Assembly: GCA_026122225.1 (NCBI GenBank)
Contig: JANEZZ010001642.1
Coordinates: forward strand, 1,178,001-1,242,000
From: Heloderma charlesbogerti
Lineage: Eukaryota > Chordata > Lepidosauria > Squamata > Helodermatidae
Length of the DNA stretch: 64,000 bases
Direction of reading: 5' to 3'
In this document: in pieces, positions 12,071 through 25,500 of the stretch
Layout: each line of letters starts with the position of its first letter
How positions within the stretch are numbered: the first letter of the stretch is position 1
The notes under the pieces: model-generated
What the model was told of the DNA's origin: nothing
What the model saw: the letters and a program-made list of their open reading frames with translations, nothing else
Databases searched by the model: none
Translations under genes and position numbers: made by a program

Positions 12071-12169
12071 CACGTGACCTGACTTGAGGTTGGGCCGCCA
12101 TTTTTAAGGTCTATCAATCCGGCGCGCGCAAAACCGGGAGAGGAGAAGGGGACTGAGCGCCGTCACGTG
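12071..12169. promoter_or_regulatory. Two CACGTG boxes and a YY1-type site
   Basis: CACGTG at 12071-12076 and at 12164-12169 (E-boxes read by USF, MYC/MAX or TFE-type factors) flank GCCGCCATTTT at 12094-12104, the inverse of the YY1 core AANATGGCGGC. Presence is direct; use is inferred from the CpG-island setting. Confidence 0.5.
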
Positions 12170-12206
12170 GTAGCTAGTCTTAGCCTGTCAAAAGCGGCCG
12201 TTGAGA

Positions 12207-12219
12207 TTTGGCGCCAAAA
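12207..12219. promoter_or_regulatory. Palindromic E2F site
   Basis: TTTGGCGCCAAAA, a full symmetric E2F consensus (TTTSSCGC on both strands). NASP makes a histone chaperone needed in S phase, so E2F control is expected. Confidence 0.72.
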
Positions 12220-12878
12220 GACCCGACGGAGGGAGGAGGGGAGAGGCGGCGAGCCTATTGTTTCCTGAGGCAAACGTCTTTCCCTGAGAGAGATTGCATC
12301 GCTTCCTCTGTGGTAGAGTGAAGTTGGCGCTTAGGGCGCGCCTGCCTTTAAGAATCCTGAATTACTGGCATTGCTCTGGTACGTTTTTCCTCAATCCTTA
12401 CGGCCCAGGAAAACGGCTGGTTCTACTAGAACTGTCGTATGCGTTGGAAGATTCCTGTCTCGCAAGTGTTCGGGAGACCCGTTGACTTAAGCTTTCTGTT
12501 CTGTTAACTGCGGGTAGGAAACGAACAGCCCAAGGAATTAAAGCTTGAACTGACTTAAGTTCAGCTCTTTTCCCGCGGAAAGGTTATAATCGTCAAGTTC
12601 CAAGAGTTTCTGGGAATTATAGGTGGCAGGCCCAGAGAGAGCAGCATATTGCCAGACGCATGCACAGTACTGCACCCTGTGCTATAATAGGCCAAAAAGG
12701 TCATTACTTTTTCTGGTGGGACAAGTGATGCTTCAGTTCTTGAAGCCACTGGGCTTGGTATATAGCAGAGCTAAAATTAAAGTCTGTGTAATACTGCACA
12801 CTATTCACAGTACTTACTGTATTTCTTTTCTGCTGTTCTACCAAGGAGCTCAGGGCAGTGTACATGATTCTGACAGCA

Positions 12879-13030
12879 AAGGAAGCTGCCTTATACTGGT
12901 TCAGAATATTGGTCTACTTAATTTAGTATTGTTGACACTGACTGGCAATGACTCTCCAAGGTTTCAGGCAGGATTGCTTCCTAGCCCAACCTGGAGATGC
13001 CAAGGATTGAACCTCGGACCTTCTGTTTTT
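12879..13030 (-). repeat. tRNA-derived SINE, type 2
   Basis: Shares GGAAGCTGCCTTATACTG and GTTGACACTGACTGGCA with the copy at 7417. It lies in the first NASP intron, just after the CpG island. Confidence 0.55.
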
Positions 13031-13547
13031 GCAGTAACCTGTTAGTGGAGTCCCCGTGAAAACATATTATGCATTGGAGGGCTGGAACTGCTTTGGGAGA
13101 TCATACCTGTATTTAAACTTGTTGTTGATGTCAAGCTACAGTTTCCATGTTTGTATCTTATGGCTCCAAAGTATATAACTTATTTCATGCCCGGTCACAT
13201 TTCTGAAATACTTCAGACAGGCTGGCATCTGTAGGGAAAAAAACCCTTTAGATTTCCTTCAAAACAAAGCTGAAACTATGCTTAGCAATAATTTGACCAC
13301 ATAATGCCTCTTGGGCAATGCATGGACTGTTAGACTGGTAATTTTGTGACTACGTATGAAGTAGAGGTGGTTTACGTTAAGGGGTTGGCTTGCAGTAGCA
13401 GGCCTGTATAACAGATAATGCATCAGTGACAGCCCCTACGTGTGGAAGTGCTATAATGCTTAGTATTTTCTTAATGTTCTAATCGGTGTCTGATGGAAAT
13501 AAGAATATTATTGGTAGTGGTTCTAAGTTTACATTTTCAGTTTCAGA

Positions 13548-16500
13548 ATGGCAGAAGAATCTGCTGCTCCTTCCACTTCTGCTGACAAACCTGAGAGGTA
13601 AGATAGATTACATAAATACAAAAATAGCATGTGTGTGTCTGAAATAGGGTAGGTAATTGACTTAGTTCAACAAAGTCAGCAGGAGTCCCCTGCTGCCAGA
13701 TGCTATATTGATTAGAATGGAAGAGAGATACACAAGAGCAGATTCTGAGCACTTGTGCTGTTGTTGGTTCATTGCTGCAAGCAGCTAAATAGTGGCAGAA
13801 CTTGATTATTCTATCAATTTCGTTGTTCCCCTCAAATCAATATTCAAAATGGCTACACTGCTGTGGCTAACAAACCTGTTCTCGTGTTTCCAGTATGGAT
13901 GTGGATGGAGAAGCCAAGAAACTACTTGGATTGGGGCAGAAAAACCTAGTAATGGGAGATATTCCAGCTGCTGTTAATGCATTCCAGGAAGCTGCTAGCC
14001 TATTGTAAGTAATAGTGTATGATAAATCTGTGTTTATGTGAGAGTAGCAATTTTAGACTTGGAATGGTAGGGGAAGGGATCTTGGCAATTGTTTGTTTAG
14101 GTGGTTTTATTCTATAGAACTCTCCAAGGTAGTCATAATTATATCAATGATATCTTTTTCACCCCAGAATACTGTCGCTTTGGGTGTGTTCTAAATAGCT
14201 TTTTGCATTACAGCCTAACTGTAAGCCTGCCTTGGAGATGTCAATATGGTAAATGAGTGGGAGGGAGAATGCTCAATCTGTTTATTGGAGAATAAGTGGT
14301 GGTCTCCCACACTGTATTTAGACTTCTTTAATTCATTCAAACTTTAATAAAAGGGAGATCTGACTTTCCAACCACTACCTCACTCTTGATGATACAACAT
14401 TTATGGCATAAGGTTTATTCAGGCAATTCTAGTTAGGGCAGAGATGGTTAGCTTGCAAAATCACTGCTAAACTTCCAACACAGGAATAAATTGAGGCCTA
14501 ATTAGCGGCTAAGTCCCTGCCCTCTAGGTCATCTTAGCATCATCTCAGTATGCTTCTTAACACATGGATCTGCATGGCAAAGTGCTTCAGTATATAAACT
14601 TACATTAGAGCCAGTTTTGAATCACTTCAGGAGATTGAAACAATATGTGATGATAGAAGTTAACCATTAATTGCTCTTGCCCCATGAAGCTATTAATGTT
14701 GTGTTAGCTGCAATATTCCTAGGAAGATGTGGGGGAAGCTAATCTGTAACTTTTCTTTAGGGGTAAGAAGTATGGTGAAACAGCAAACGAGTGTGCAGAA
14801 GCTTTCTTTTTCTATGGGAAATCTCTTCTGGAGTTAGCAAGGTAAGCTGATGTGTCTTGCTGATGAGCTACTTGGGGTGCAATCCTATTTACGTTTAGAC
14901 AAAAAATCCTACAATTTCCTAGCTGGCCAGGGAAATGCTGGGAGTTGTAGGACTTCTCTCTAAATAGGTTGTGCCCTCGGTGGTTTGAACAGTGTATCCT
15001 GATCCTTACAACTCGTTTTAATTTCCCCAAGATATAGGCAGGCGAGGGAATAACTAGCTCCATCAGAGCAGTGATAGTGTACTATTATAGATAACAAAAA
15101 GTCTTGTGGCACCTTAAAAACTGACTCATTATGGCACAAGCTTTCATTAACTAGTTCACTTCATCAGATGCATGATTACCCTCAGCTGGCTATACAAAAG
15201 GTTTAGGAAAAAATTGTGAGGTCAGAGGGGAATGAAATACAGTGCCAAAAAATAGACTGACAATGACATCATAAGCTTGAATATGTAAAATAAGTACAAC
15301 TGCCATTCACAAAATGGTGTTTTTAACACAAACATCCTGGGCTGGCACTGGTAAAGTCATTAACACATAAGTTATGATTCAGTGGATTCACACAGGAGTT
15401 GCCCTTGGAATTTCTCTGTTCAGAAATGGCCACTTTAACATAGGGATGTTGGAGGAATTCATCCGGGGGGTCAAGTCCGCTGAGCTTTTGGCAGGTTGGC
15501 CACCTGGACTTTGGCTCGTTTGTCCGTAAGCTAGCCTGACTTGTGAACTTCTGCTGCTGCCACACACACCCCTTGTGCTCTCCTGGCCAATGCCCACTGG
15601 CAAGGAGAGCGCAAGGGGCTCATGTACGCCGGGCAGCGGGGAGGGAGGATTCTCTCCCTCGCTGCTAGCACCACCGTGCACAAATCCCTCACACTTCCCT
15701 TGCTGATACTGCCAAGGAGAACGTGAGGGGTTTGTGCGCAGTGGCAGGGTCAACTCTTCCCCTTTTATGCAAGGGTTTTTTTGCACAAATTGCGGCTGTA
15801 ATTTGGTGAAAAACCCCCTTGTGCAAAAGGGAGAAAGTTCCTGGATTTCAGGAACAAGCCCCCAGCTTGGCTCGCAAAGGCAAGCTGAGCGGGGGCGCGA
15901 TGGGAGTCCATTGGGTCATAAAAGGGCCTGATGATATCCACCGTGGATATCCCTACTTCAACACAACTTTGGGAATGGTCATGGTACTTAAACTCAAGTA
16001 AAGTAAGTTTTTAACTAGTGTAATGTCTGTCAAAGTAGGACATGATAGTAAATGTCTGATATTCCCCAACATCTGGTACTATGCATTGCTCAAGTGCTTT
16101 TAAAAACAGTTTAAGCTAGCAGCATCTCCACAGCTTACGGAACTTGCTACGTAGGAGATCAGAGAGATTCGCTCTGTCTAGAACCTATTGCCAGTCATTT
16201 GCACTGGGTGACTTAGAAGTCTAGTATTTCCATTGCTCACATTTCTGTAAATTGGTGTTGCTTGTTATCTTAAGTTTTAACCTCTTTATTTGTTTATTTA
16301 TTTATTGTATTTATACCCTGACTTTTTTCCTCTTGCAAGGCACCCAAGGCGGCTTAACATTATCCTCCTCTTCTCCATTTTATCCTCCCAACAACAACCC
16401 TGTGAGGTGGGTTGGGCTGAGAGTCTGTGACTGGCCTAAAGTCACCCAGTGAGCTTCCATGGCCAAGTGGGGACTAGAACCTGGATCTCCCAGCTCCTAG

Positions 16501-19500
16501 TCCAACACTCTTGCCACTACACCACACTGGCTCAGCTCTTCAGTTATTCCTCATAGATAATGCATTCCAATCCTTGCTTGCTTTTGGTTGTGTCTTTCTA
16601 TACATCGTCCAACAGATCTTGAAAAGATACAGCTGTACAGTGCTCCAAATGTGGCTGCAGTAAAATACTTTATTCAGTCCACTTATCTTGCTGCTGTACC
16701 CAATCTAGTCCTTCATTTATAATCAGGGATCAACACATTTTGACTGACCACAACAAAAAAGTATTGACTCCAGGACAACAACATCCCCCTGCCCCCAAAC
16801 GGGGCAAGATCTTGTCCTCCTGCTATGCCTGAAATGCATGAGCGCTTCTCTCCAGTTCTAAACTTTTGAGCTGGGGAAAGAAATTCTGTTTGGAGCTGGA
16901 GTGGTGAAGTGGAGGCTTGTTATGGCTCTGCACTTGCACCCAGCCAAGTGGTGCAAGAGCCAAGACAAATCCCAGGCATCAGCTAAACTTTGGGTCTGGT
17001 TCAAAGCAAGGGTACATTCCCTCTCCTTTAACACCAGGATTAGAAGGAAGCCTTGAGCTCATCTTGCTCACCAAAGCCCTGGCCATGGTGAGTGTGGCAA
17101 GCAAGATTGTAAAATCCTGTTTAATGAATTTGGATTTTTGTCACAATGTACATAACTTCATGCTGAGTTTGGGCAACAGGATGTTAGGTAAGTCAGCTAG
17201 TTCACAGAACTTTTGGGGATGTAAAGTTGCCAGCTTGGGTGAATGCGGTGGTCTGTCAATGGTGTTACTGTGCTATATCATGGCAGTTTTGAGGTGTGTG
17301 TATGTGTGTTTCTACTGAACTCTGGATTCGGTTCAATGCATCTTGTCTGCTGGTTCTTAAGCACTGAACAGTTGGAGTGAAACATGTAACAATGCTTACT
17401 GCTCTTCTAGAATGGAAAATGGTGTGCTGGGAAACGCCTTGGAAGGAGTGCAGGTGGAAGAAGAGGAAGAAAAAACAGAAGACTCAATGGTAGAAAGTGC
17501 TGATAATATAGATGGTATGTAGAGCTGTCTTAACACATCCTAGAGATGCCAAGCTGTGTTTTGTTTTAAGTGAATTCTGGGCATGAATAATTTTATTGTC
17601 CTAGGTGACTGGAATCTTAGAACCAAAGCCAAAAAGACTTTTATACACTTTTAAACTATAAAATTGACCAAAGATCTATTTTGTAAGTAACTTAAAAAGT
17701 CTTTGATAAGTTCATTACTCCTATAAACCTGTTGGCTGAGGCATTATTTTGAACCCAGCCACCTGATTTTCACCATGTGGGCCTAGCTTTCTTTCTGGGT
17801 GAAAATATTGATTTGTGTGCCTAATGGTTTTAGAAACAATTGACTAACCTTGAACTAATGGGACAGAAGTTAATAGAAACTCCACGACTGCTGCTTGCAA
17901 CACAATCTAGTGTATGGCACAATATGGCCAAATTTTTATTATGCAGTGGTATTGAATCTAGCTACCTAAGATTTGATGCTGTGTAGATTGTGTTGTAATG
18001 ATGGGTCAGATTCACTTTAGAGAGTGGATAGTTGATCCTTTCCAGACTTCTTCTCACCTCGCCCCCAATTTGTAGTAGCTTCTTCTGCAATGTAGTATAT
18101 TGTCTCATCTAGACAAAGCTTGGCATCTCTTGCTTGGCTGTAACTTTTGCTGGCATACGATTCATTGCTTAAGCACAACACCATGCAAGCCCTAAGTTTT
18201 ACAGAAAGGTACTTGTTCTCAGGTTTAGTGTCCAAAAGGATTGACTTCCTGAGTTCTGTAACTTGGTAACAAGACATCAGTGGGACTGAGGGTGGGATAT
18301 GAAGATCATGAATGCTTATCACTAAATTCGAAGGTTTGTTTGTGCTTGATCTTCCTCCTTCATCTAGAAGAAGCAAGGGAGGAATTAAGAGAGCAGGTAT
18401 ATAATGCCATGGGGGAAAAAGATGTATCCAGAAAATCTGCTGAAGAGTCTGTGGTAGACACTGAAGTGGAGATGCAGCTAAAAAACAAGGATGTAGAAAT
18501 GGAAGACGTTAAGGAAGAAAAAGCAAAAGAAACAGCTATGGATGTAGAACACAACACTCATGAAGAGAAAAAGGAGGAGCCAGAGAAAACAGAAAAACAG
18601 ATAGAGGCAGTTCTGCAAGAAAAGCAGGGGGTCAGTGAAGTAACTGCTGAAGATATACTAGAAGATGGGGCTGCTAGGGAAGACAAGCTAGTGGCTGCAG
18701 AAGGGACAGTTGGAGAAGAGGAGCCAGTGGTGGCGGAAGAGGCTGGGGAAGATACCACTATAAAGAGAGTGGTGTTAGCAGACAAGGCAGCTGAAGAAGC
18801 AAAGCCAATAGCAGAAGAGACTGCAGAAGTAGCTGGGAAAGACATCACAGAAAAACAAGTGACTATAGAAGCAGCTGGGGAAGAAAAGGCGGTACTGGAG
18901 AAGATAGAAGAAGAGGCAGAAAAGCTTGTAGTTTTGGCTGCTGAAAAGCAGGTGGACACCACTGTAGAAACGAATTTAGTAGAGGAATTGGTAAAAGCTT
19001 CAGGTGAAGCAATAGAAGAAAAAAATTGTATGGCTGTTGAGAAAGTAGAATGTCAGGTAGTAAAAGCAGAAGAACAGCCAGCCAGAGCTCTTGATGAGAA
19101 GACAGCAAAAATGGAGGCTTCTACAGAAAAGGTGGTGGTGGAGTTAAAAGAGAAAGAAGACCTGAAAGAACCCTTGTCTTCAAGAGAAACATTACCATCA
19201 GCTCCAAATGAAATTACACCTGCAGGCGCTGTCAAGCAATCACATGAAATACAAACTGAAGAAAAAGTTGAAGTTGCTGCTAAGGTAGAAAAGGAGGAAG
19301 AAAAGGATGACGAGATGGGAAAGGGCGAAGGTAACAGGGACGGAAGACAGTTGTGGGTGGAATACTTTAGAGAGCTAACCCTTAGTAAAACTATAATCCA
19401 TTCAGAATTCTCTACCTTAGACTAAGGAACAACCCAGCCAGGGAACAATTTTGAAGCTGCAAAGATTAGTACAATTTTCATAGGTTCAAACAAAAGCTTA

Positions 19501-22500
19501 GCTGACAAGCTTAGCAAAAATATTGGCTATTTGCAGGGCTGGGGCTAGTATGAGCAGTAAATATGGAAAGCAATGGCTGATGGAGAACACTGAATGGATG
19601 TTCACTGCATGCTCTTGTGTTGCAAGATTAACTCTTAACAACTTAAAAGTATTACTTGCATCCTGTTCTGATATACTTGGGCCATAGAATCCACTAAAAT
19701 ACAGTGACATTAGAGTGCTAGTTTATGGACCTATATTAAATGGAACTTGAAATCTAACTTTCAGGCCTATAACTAGAAACTATTGTAGGTAGCACACTTC
19801 ATAGGTTTCATGTCCTGCTTCTCTTGCTTCAGCATTGCTCTTAACTACCTCATAACATCTTGAAAATTTATATCTACAAGTGATATTCTAAGCTGTGAAG
19901 TGGTTGTAAACACTATAAATTATTTGACAAACGTTAGACACATATATGGATAAAATCCAGAATAGCAAGTTTATTCTAGCTCCTATTAATTTCAGGGCTT
20001 GCATGTACTTCCTCTAGGTTGAGCCTCCTATGACATTGGTTTAAAACCTTAAAACAATTTGAGGTTGTAGTCACAAGACATTTGGGTTACTAAGGGCTCA
20101 ATCTTATAGGTGCTAGACAGCTGCTATACGGCCATAGGATTGATCGGTTTCTGGGAACTGCCTCCCTGCCCCCTCTGCCTCATAGGTGGCAATGTTCGTC
20201 CCCAGCTCTGCACTCTGAAGAGCAGCCTGGGGAGAGGGCATTCCTGAGGGAGGGGAGGGGATGGTGGAAGCCTCTTTCCTATGTGCCGTCTGCCCTGCCC
20301 CTGAACTGCTCCGGCTAGACAGCTGAAATCGGCCGTCTAGCTAGTAATGTAGGGTGGGTGGACAAGATCCTCTCGGCGCTTTGCCCGCCCTGCATTGGAT
20401 AGGCAATCACCTCTTGAGTTCAGAGGCGGCCTCCCATCCTCATAGGATTACTCCCTTAGTCACCTTAAAAGTGAATAGCTGGTAGAAAGTTTCAAACTTT
20501 TTGCTCCATAAAGGGCATTGTTTTCCTGATGCTGAAGAGTGGCTGTCTTGCGCTCTCCCATCAGAGTTTAGGATTGGTGCACAGTAGTAAATATTGGTCA
20601 GTTTCTCTAGGAAGCTGTGCACTGTTTATACATACACAGTGCCATGTGTAATGGCGCGATATAAATAATAGGGTTTCATCCAGACTTAGTCTTGCTTAAA
20701 GTAAATTGATGATATTCAACTTAGTCATAACTAACTTTTCTTCACTGATTTCAGTAGGGCGTACTCTACGTATAGCTAAATCTGGATCCAACCCATTAAT
20801 ACTTTCATGTGTGAAACTGTGGCTGCTAAGGTAGCAGTTGGGACTAAATATTTGTAAGAAGTATTACTTACGTTACACAAATTAAACTCATAGTCCTTAA
20901 CACAGCCTTTCCCAACCCAGCACCCTCCAGATGTTTTGGATTACAACCCCCATCATCCCTGACCATTGGCCATACTGGCTTGTGTTGATGGAAGTTACAG
21001 TTTAAAATATCTGGAGGGTGGCACTGGGTTGGGGGCAGCTGCCTTAACCTGTTCCGCTTCCTTCCCCTTATTACTATATAAATTGAGCTTTAAAAGATCA
21101 AGACACATATTAAAATGTCTTCAACTTGCTGTTATGCTAAGGAGTCCCATGCAAATAGGAAAATTTAATTTCAACAATAAAAGACAGCAGATATCCTAAA
21201 CTTTGAATCTTTTTACTTTCAGATCATTCTTAAAATTCCATATGAATACATACAGTTCTTGAGCTGTCCTTGTACAGAAAACTGCCAAGCCACATCCACT
21301 TGTAGATTGAAAGTGGTGTTGCTAGATAATGATGGTACAAGAATTGCATAGCTGAACAAAGTTGAAAGAGCCAAGTAAAATGGATTTATGTACACTATAC
21401 AACTGAGTGTATATTAATGACATACTCCTATTGTAGAGACTGAAGGGTCAGAAGAGGAAGACAAAGCTGAAGAGGATAAAGAAAATGACTCTACAGTTGA
21501 AGAGAAGGTGAAGTATAAATTAAATGAGCATTCAGGCCTGTTAAAAAGTTGGTTGAACCTTTCTATTAAGTTAGGAATATTGCTGCAGTGGAAAACTATT
21601 TCCAATTATGAATGTTTGTAGAGCACAGGAAAAGTCTGAATACTGAAGTGGGCAGCATGAGGGAGTTCAATTCTCCCTCTAGATAAGGATTATAGTAGGG
21701 TAGGATTTATGAGCAGCTTCTTTGCTGGAAGAACCCTGGAGATGGCACAAATAATTGTGAATATATATATATTATATATATTTATATATATAATATTTAT
21801 ATATACTATTTAAGCAGTGCATGACCCATAGGGCTCAAATATAAATATAAATTTATTTATTTATATTTGAGCCCTATGGGTCATGCACTGCTTAAATAGT
21901 GTACTAACAGTTGGCTTGACTGAGTACCTAAAATCTGAAGGTTTAATTGAGCCTCAGCACTAAAGTTTCTTGATTTCTTGTTGTATTTAGGCATTTGATA
22001 AATATTACTGCTTTGGAAGACTTATAGTGCAATCCAATACATGATAGATTACTCAGAAGTAAGTCCCACAGAGTTCCAAGTGTGCATAGCGTTGTAGCTT
22101 TAGTAGCTGAATATATGTCTTCCCTTTCCCTTTTGTATGCATAGTAAACCAATTTTGTAGTTTTCAAGCAAACATAGAATTTAATGTTTAGAAACTTTAT
22201 ATGATCTAAAGTGCATAATTTCTTAGTTTAATCACCCAGAAATCATCCTATGGTTTTTAAGGGTTCAGGTAAACTTAAATCTGTGTGAAGAAGTTGCTCT
22301 GAAAAAGATGTAGCCTGAAATAGCCATGAATGCTTGGAGGCAGTACTTGCAGGTGTGAACTTTGCATACTTAAAGACAAGATGTGTGGCTTTGCATGGGT
22401 TGGGGCAATCATAAGCCTGAAAAGGCATGCAAGTGTCTACCTCTCCTACAACAGATTTTTGTGCTGTGCAAACAATAGGGTGATTGCTGTTAGGAAAGGG

Positions 22501-25500
22501 AGTAATAGAAGGCAGTTGGCTGTGTTTGAGGTGTGTGCACAATCCCTCCTTCATAGGACCATTTGTCTGCAATGGTCGGGGAGAGAATAATTTCTTGGTG
22601 GAGGCTGGGTTGCAGCACTCCCACAGGGAGGGGACTTTAAGATAAGGTGGCCAATGTTTTTTTCTTTATTAAAACTAAGCTGCCACTCCTTGGTTGTGTT
22701 CAGCTGCCATACCCTTTGAGAATGGACCAGAATACCCCATGTGAATGATGCTATATCATAACTTAAATGTCATTCCTAGGGAACATGCTTGTGTTGGGGT
22801 GGAATATGGCAGGCTCAGCACTAATTTATTTCACAAGTCTCCAGGATGAGACTGAATAGGGAGCTGATCTGTGGAGATCATTATTTGCCAGGACTCTGCA
22901 GGAGAAGAAAATGGAACCTGTCATGGTTTGCCAGCAGCATATAAACTCATGCCTCAGCCTAATCAGTTGGGTCCCAACTATCTACTGTGCTTGCCTGCCA
23001 ATCACTGCCTTGCTGCTAACACAGTGAATCTATGCATGTTGACTCAAAAGAAGTCTCATTAAGTTCAGTGGAGCTTCTTCCCTAGTAGGCATGCATAGCA
23101 TTACAGTACAGCCCGAGTCTAGCACAGCATCCATGGTTAAAGTAATATTTGCACCCTTTCTCATCTTCTTTAAGCCTTTGTCTTGAGCAGCTTTAAAATT
23201 CTTCTTAAAAGTTCAAGACCACTCTTGTGCACACAGGGACCTTTGCACAGATTCTTCTCTCATGCCAGGGCTATTTCCTTGCGCAACAGTAATGACTCTG
23301 TGTGGTAGGGAGGGGAAACTTCCTTTCTGCCAAGAGCTGTATTCCCTTGGGCATAATCCATTGGGGGCCCAAGCCAAAAGTTAGTGAAACCACCCCTTTC
23401 TGCCACACCACCCTGTGGACTGCTGGGAAAGGGACAGATTGCTCTTGCCAGAGGTTTGAACCAGTTGCTTGCTGAGGGTGTTTGAAATTAGGCCAAGGGC
23501 CACAAGTTTCTCACCCCTGCCCTACAGCAAGGGGGAGAACTATGTTTGTTTTGTATTTTGTATATATGCTCAACTCTGAGAAGCCAGGCTTCTGTGAGGC
23601 AGCAAGCCTTTAAAATTGCTAGTCCTTTTTTGAGGCATACTTCTCACCAATATGGGGTGGCTATATAGCTCCACCTTCTGAGGTAAGCCACTGTGCAAAC
23701 AATACCTAACAAATTGCTATGCCTGACTGAAAGGAATCCTCTTGTTGTGGCATCACTCCTTCCTGCCTTAAGTTGAGTCAGTCTGATAAGAACTGGGAAT
23801 TCCACTCTCTCTGCTGCCCAAACTATGAGGCAGTGAGATCAAATAAAAGGAGACTAGTGCTCTGCTTATCAGGCAAGCACTGAAATGCAATGGGAACTGT
23901 CAGTGATGGTTAGCTAGAACTATTGCCAGGGAATGTAGTTTTGTCTTGAAAGTCAGATTCCAACTAACCAGGATCCAAAGTGATCTCTTATTTAATTCCC
24001 ATAATGGAATAAATACAGGAGTAGTATAAGACCCATACTGAATCAGACCAAAGGCCTGTCTAGTCTAGCATTCTGTTCATACAGTGGCCAACCAGCTGCC
24101 CATGGGAAGCCCACAGCAGGATATGAGCACAATAGCACCCTTCTGTTTGTGTTCCCCAGCAACTGGTATACAACGGCATATTGGAGGTACTATATAGCCA
24201 TCATGACTAGTAGCTATTGATATCCTCCATAAATGTGTGTAATCCCCTTTTAAAGCCATCTAAGTTGGAGGCCTTCACTACGTCTTGGAGCAAATTCTAT
24301 AGTTCAGCTATGTGCTGTGTGAAAACGTGCTTCTATTTGTCCTGAATCTCCCACCATTCATCTTCATGGGATGGCCCTGGGTTCTAGTATTACAGGGGAA
24401 GAAAAACTTCTCCCTATCCACTTTCTGCACAGCATGCATAATTTTGTACACCCCTATCATGTCTCCCTGTACAATCTTTCTTTAAGGTAAAACAGTCCCA
24501 GATATTGTCTTGAGTTACTCTGGATTCTATTTACTGTGACAAGGGATGAAATGTCACAATGGGACTGTTTCCTCCTCCCTTCTGCCCCCCCCATGCCACC
24601 TGCAAATCTGCTCTGAAGGGTCCCCCAACCCTCCAGAGCAGATTTGGAGAGCATGTGGCAGGAGGGGAAATTATCCCCCTCCCTGTTCTGATGGAAGCAG
24701 TTCTGTCTGCGGGATAACGTAATTGGATATCACCCAAGGGATAAAGTGTTCAGTGCCAGATTAGCTACCCTCCCAAACAGTGAATTCATTGATAAGGCAC
24801 AAAGTAAAAGAGGCAAGTAGAATGTGTAGCACTTCTAGTGGCATGGCATCACTTGTATTGTCTCAAAACTGGTATAGGATAAAAAGATTTGACCCCCTCT
24901 GGTGGGTAAGGCAGTTCCCCTAATAGTACTAAGCTTTCAAGGCAGAAGCTTTTGCATATGAGATTTCCCCTGAGTTCTCTGTAGAGAACTTGGGAAGGGG
25001 ATATGTGTGCTATTGTATTTCCTGCCTCATTGGGGCTGACCTTGCTTTTCTAAAGTTGATCTGTTGCTTCCTATGGTGGGTGGTGGTTTGTTTGTCTTCT
25101 TTTAAGGGATATGAAGCTGGTGCTATCTAGCCCTTAGCTTGACTCTTTCAAATAACTTTGCTTCAGGAGAGTGAAGAAGATGAAGTTGGAAACTTAGAAC
25201 TGGCATGGGATATGCTGGAGTTGGCAAAAGTAATATACAAAAGGTATGTCAGAGTTTTAACAAATTACACCCTTACAACTAAAGGTACTACAACAAACTT
25301 GCTGACTGTGCCTTCTTTATCTAGACAGGACACTAAAGAAGCTCAACTCCATGCTGCTCAGGCTCACTTAAAATTAGGAGAAGTTAGCATCGAATCTGGT
25401 AACTACCCTTAAGTTGCTCAGGCATTCAGGGAACTCATTTCTGCTCGTGTTCTACATGTCACTGCACATAGTGTTGCCTTACTCTACATGACCACTACAT

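Larger units (their letters stand above)
11480..12330 (+). promoter_or_regulatory. CpG-island promoter and first-exon region of NASP
   Basis: A CpG- and GC-rich block, sharply different from its AT-rich flanks, about 1.2 kb upstream of the first coding exon. It contains a TATA-like box (11669), a (GGC)n run at about 11853-11874, an E2F palindrome (12207), CACGTG boxes (12071, 12164) and a YY1-type site (12094). Candidate donors for an untranslated first exon are GTACGG at 11771 and GTATCC at 11878; I cannot choose between them. No ATG in good context is seen here, so exon 1 is taken as non-coding. Confidence 0.75.

Noticed and set aside
11668..12117. 149-residue minus-strand frame in the CpG island
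   Set aside because: Open by GC-richness alone; no recognisable domain, and the region is best read as the NASP promoter and first exon.
18558..18962. Serine-rich minus-strand frame
   Set aside because: Complement of the acidic NASP exon; composition is explained by the GAA/GAG-rich plus strand.
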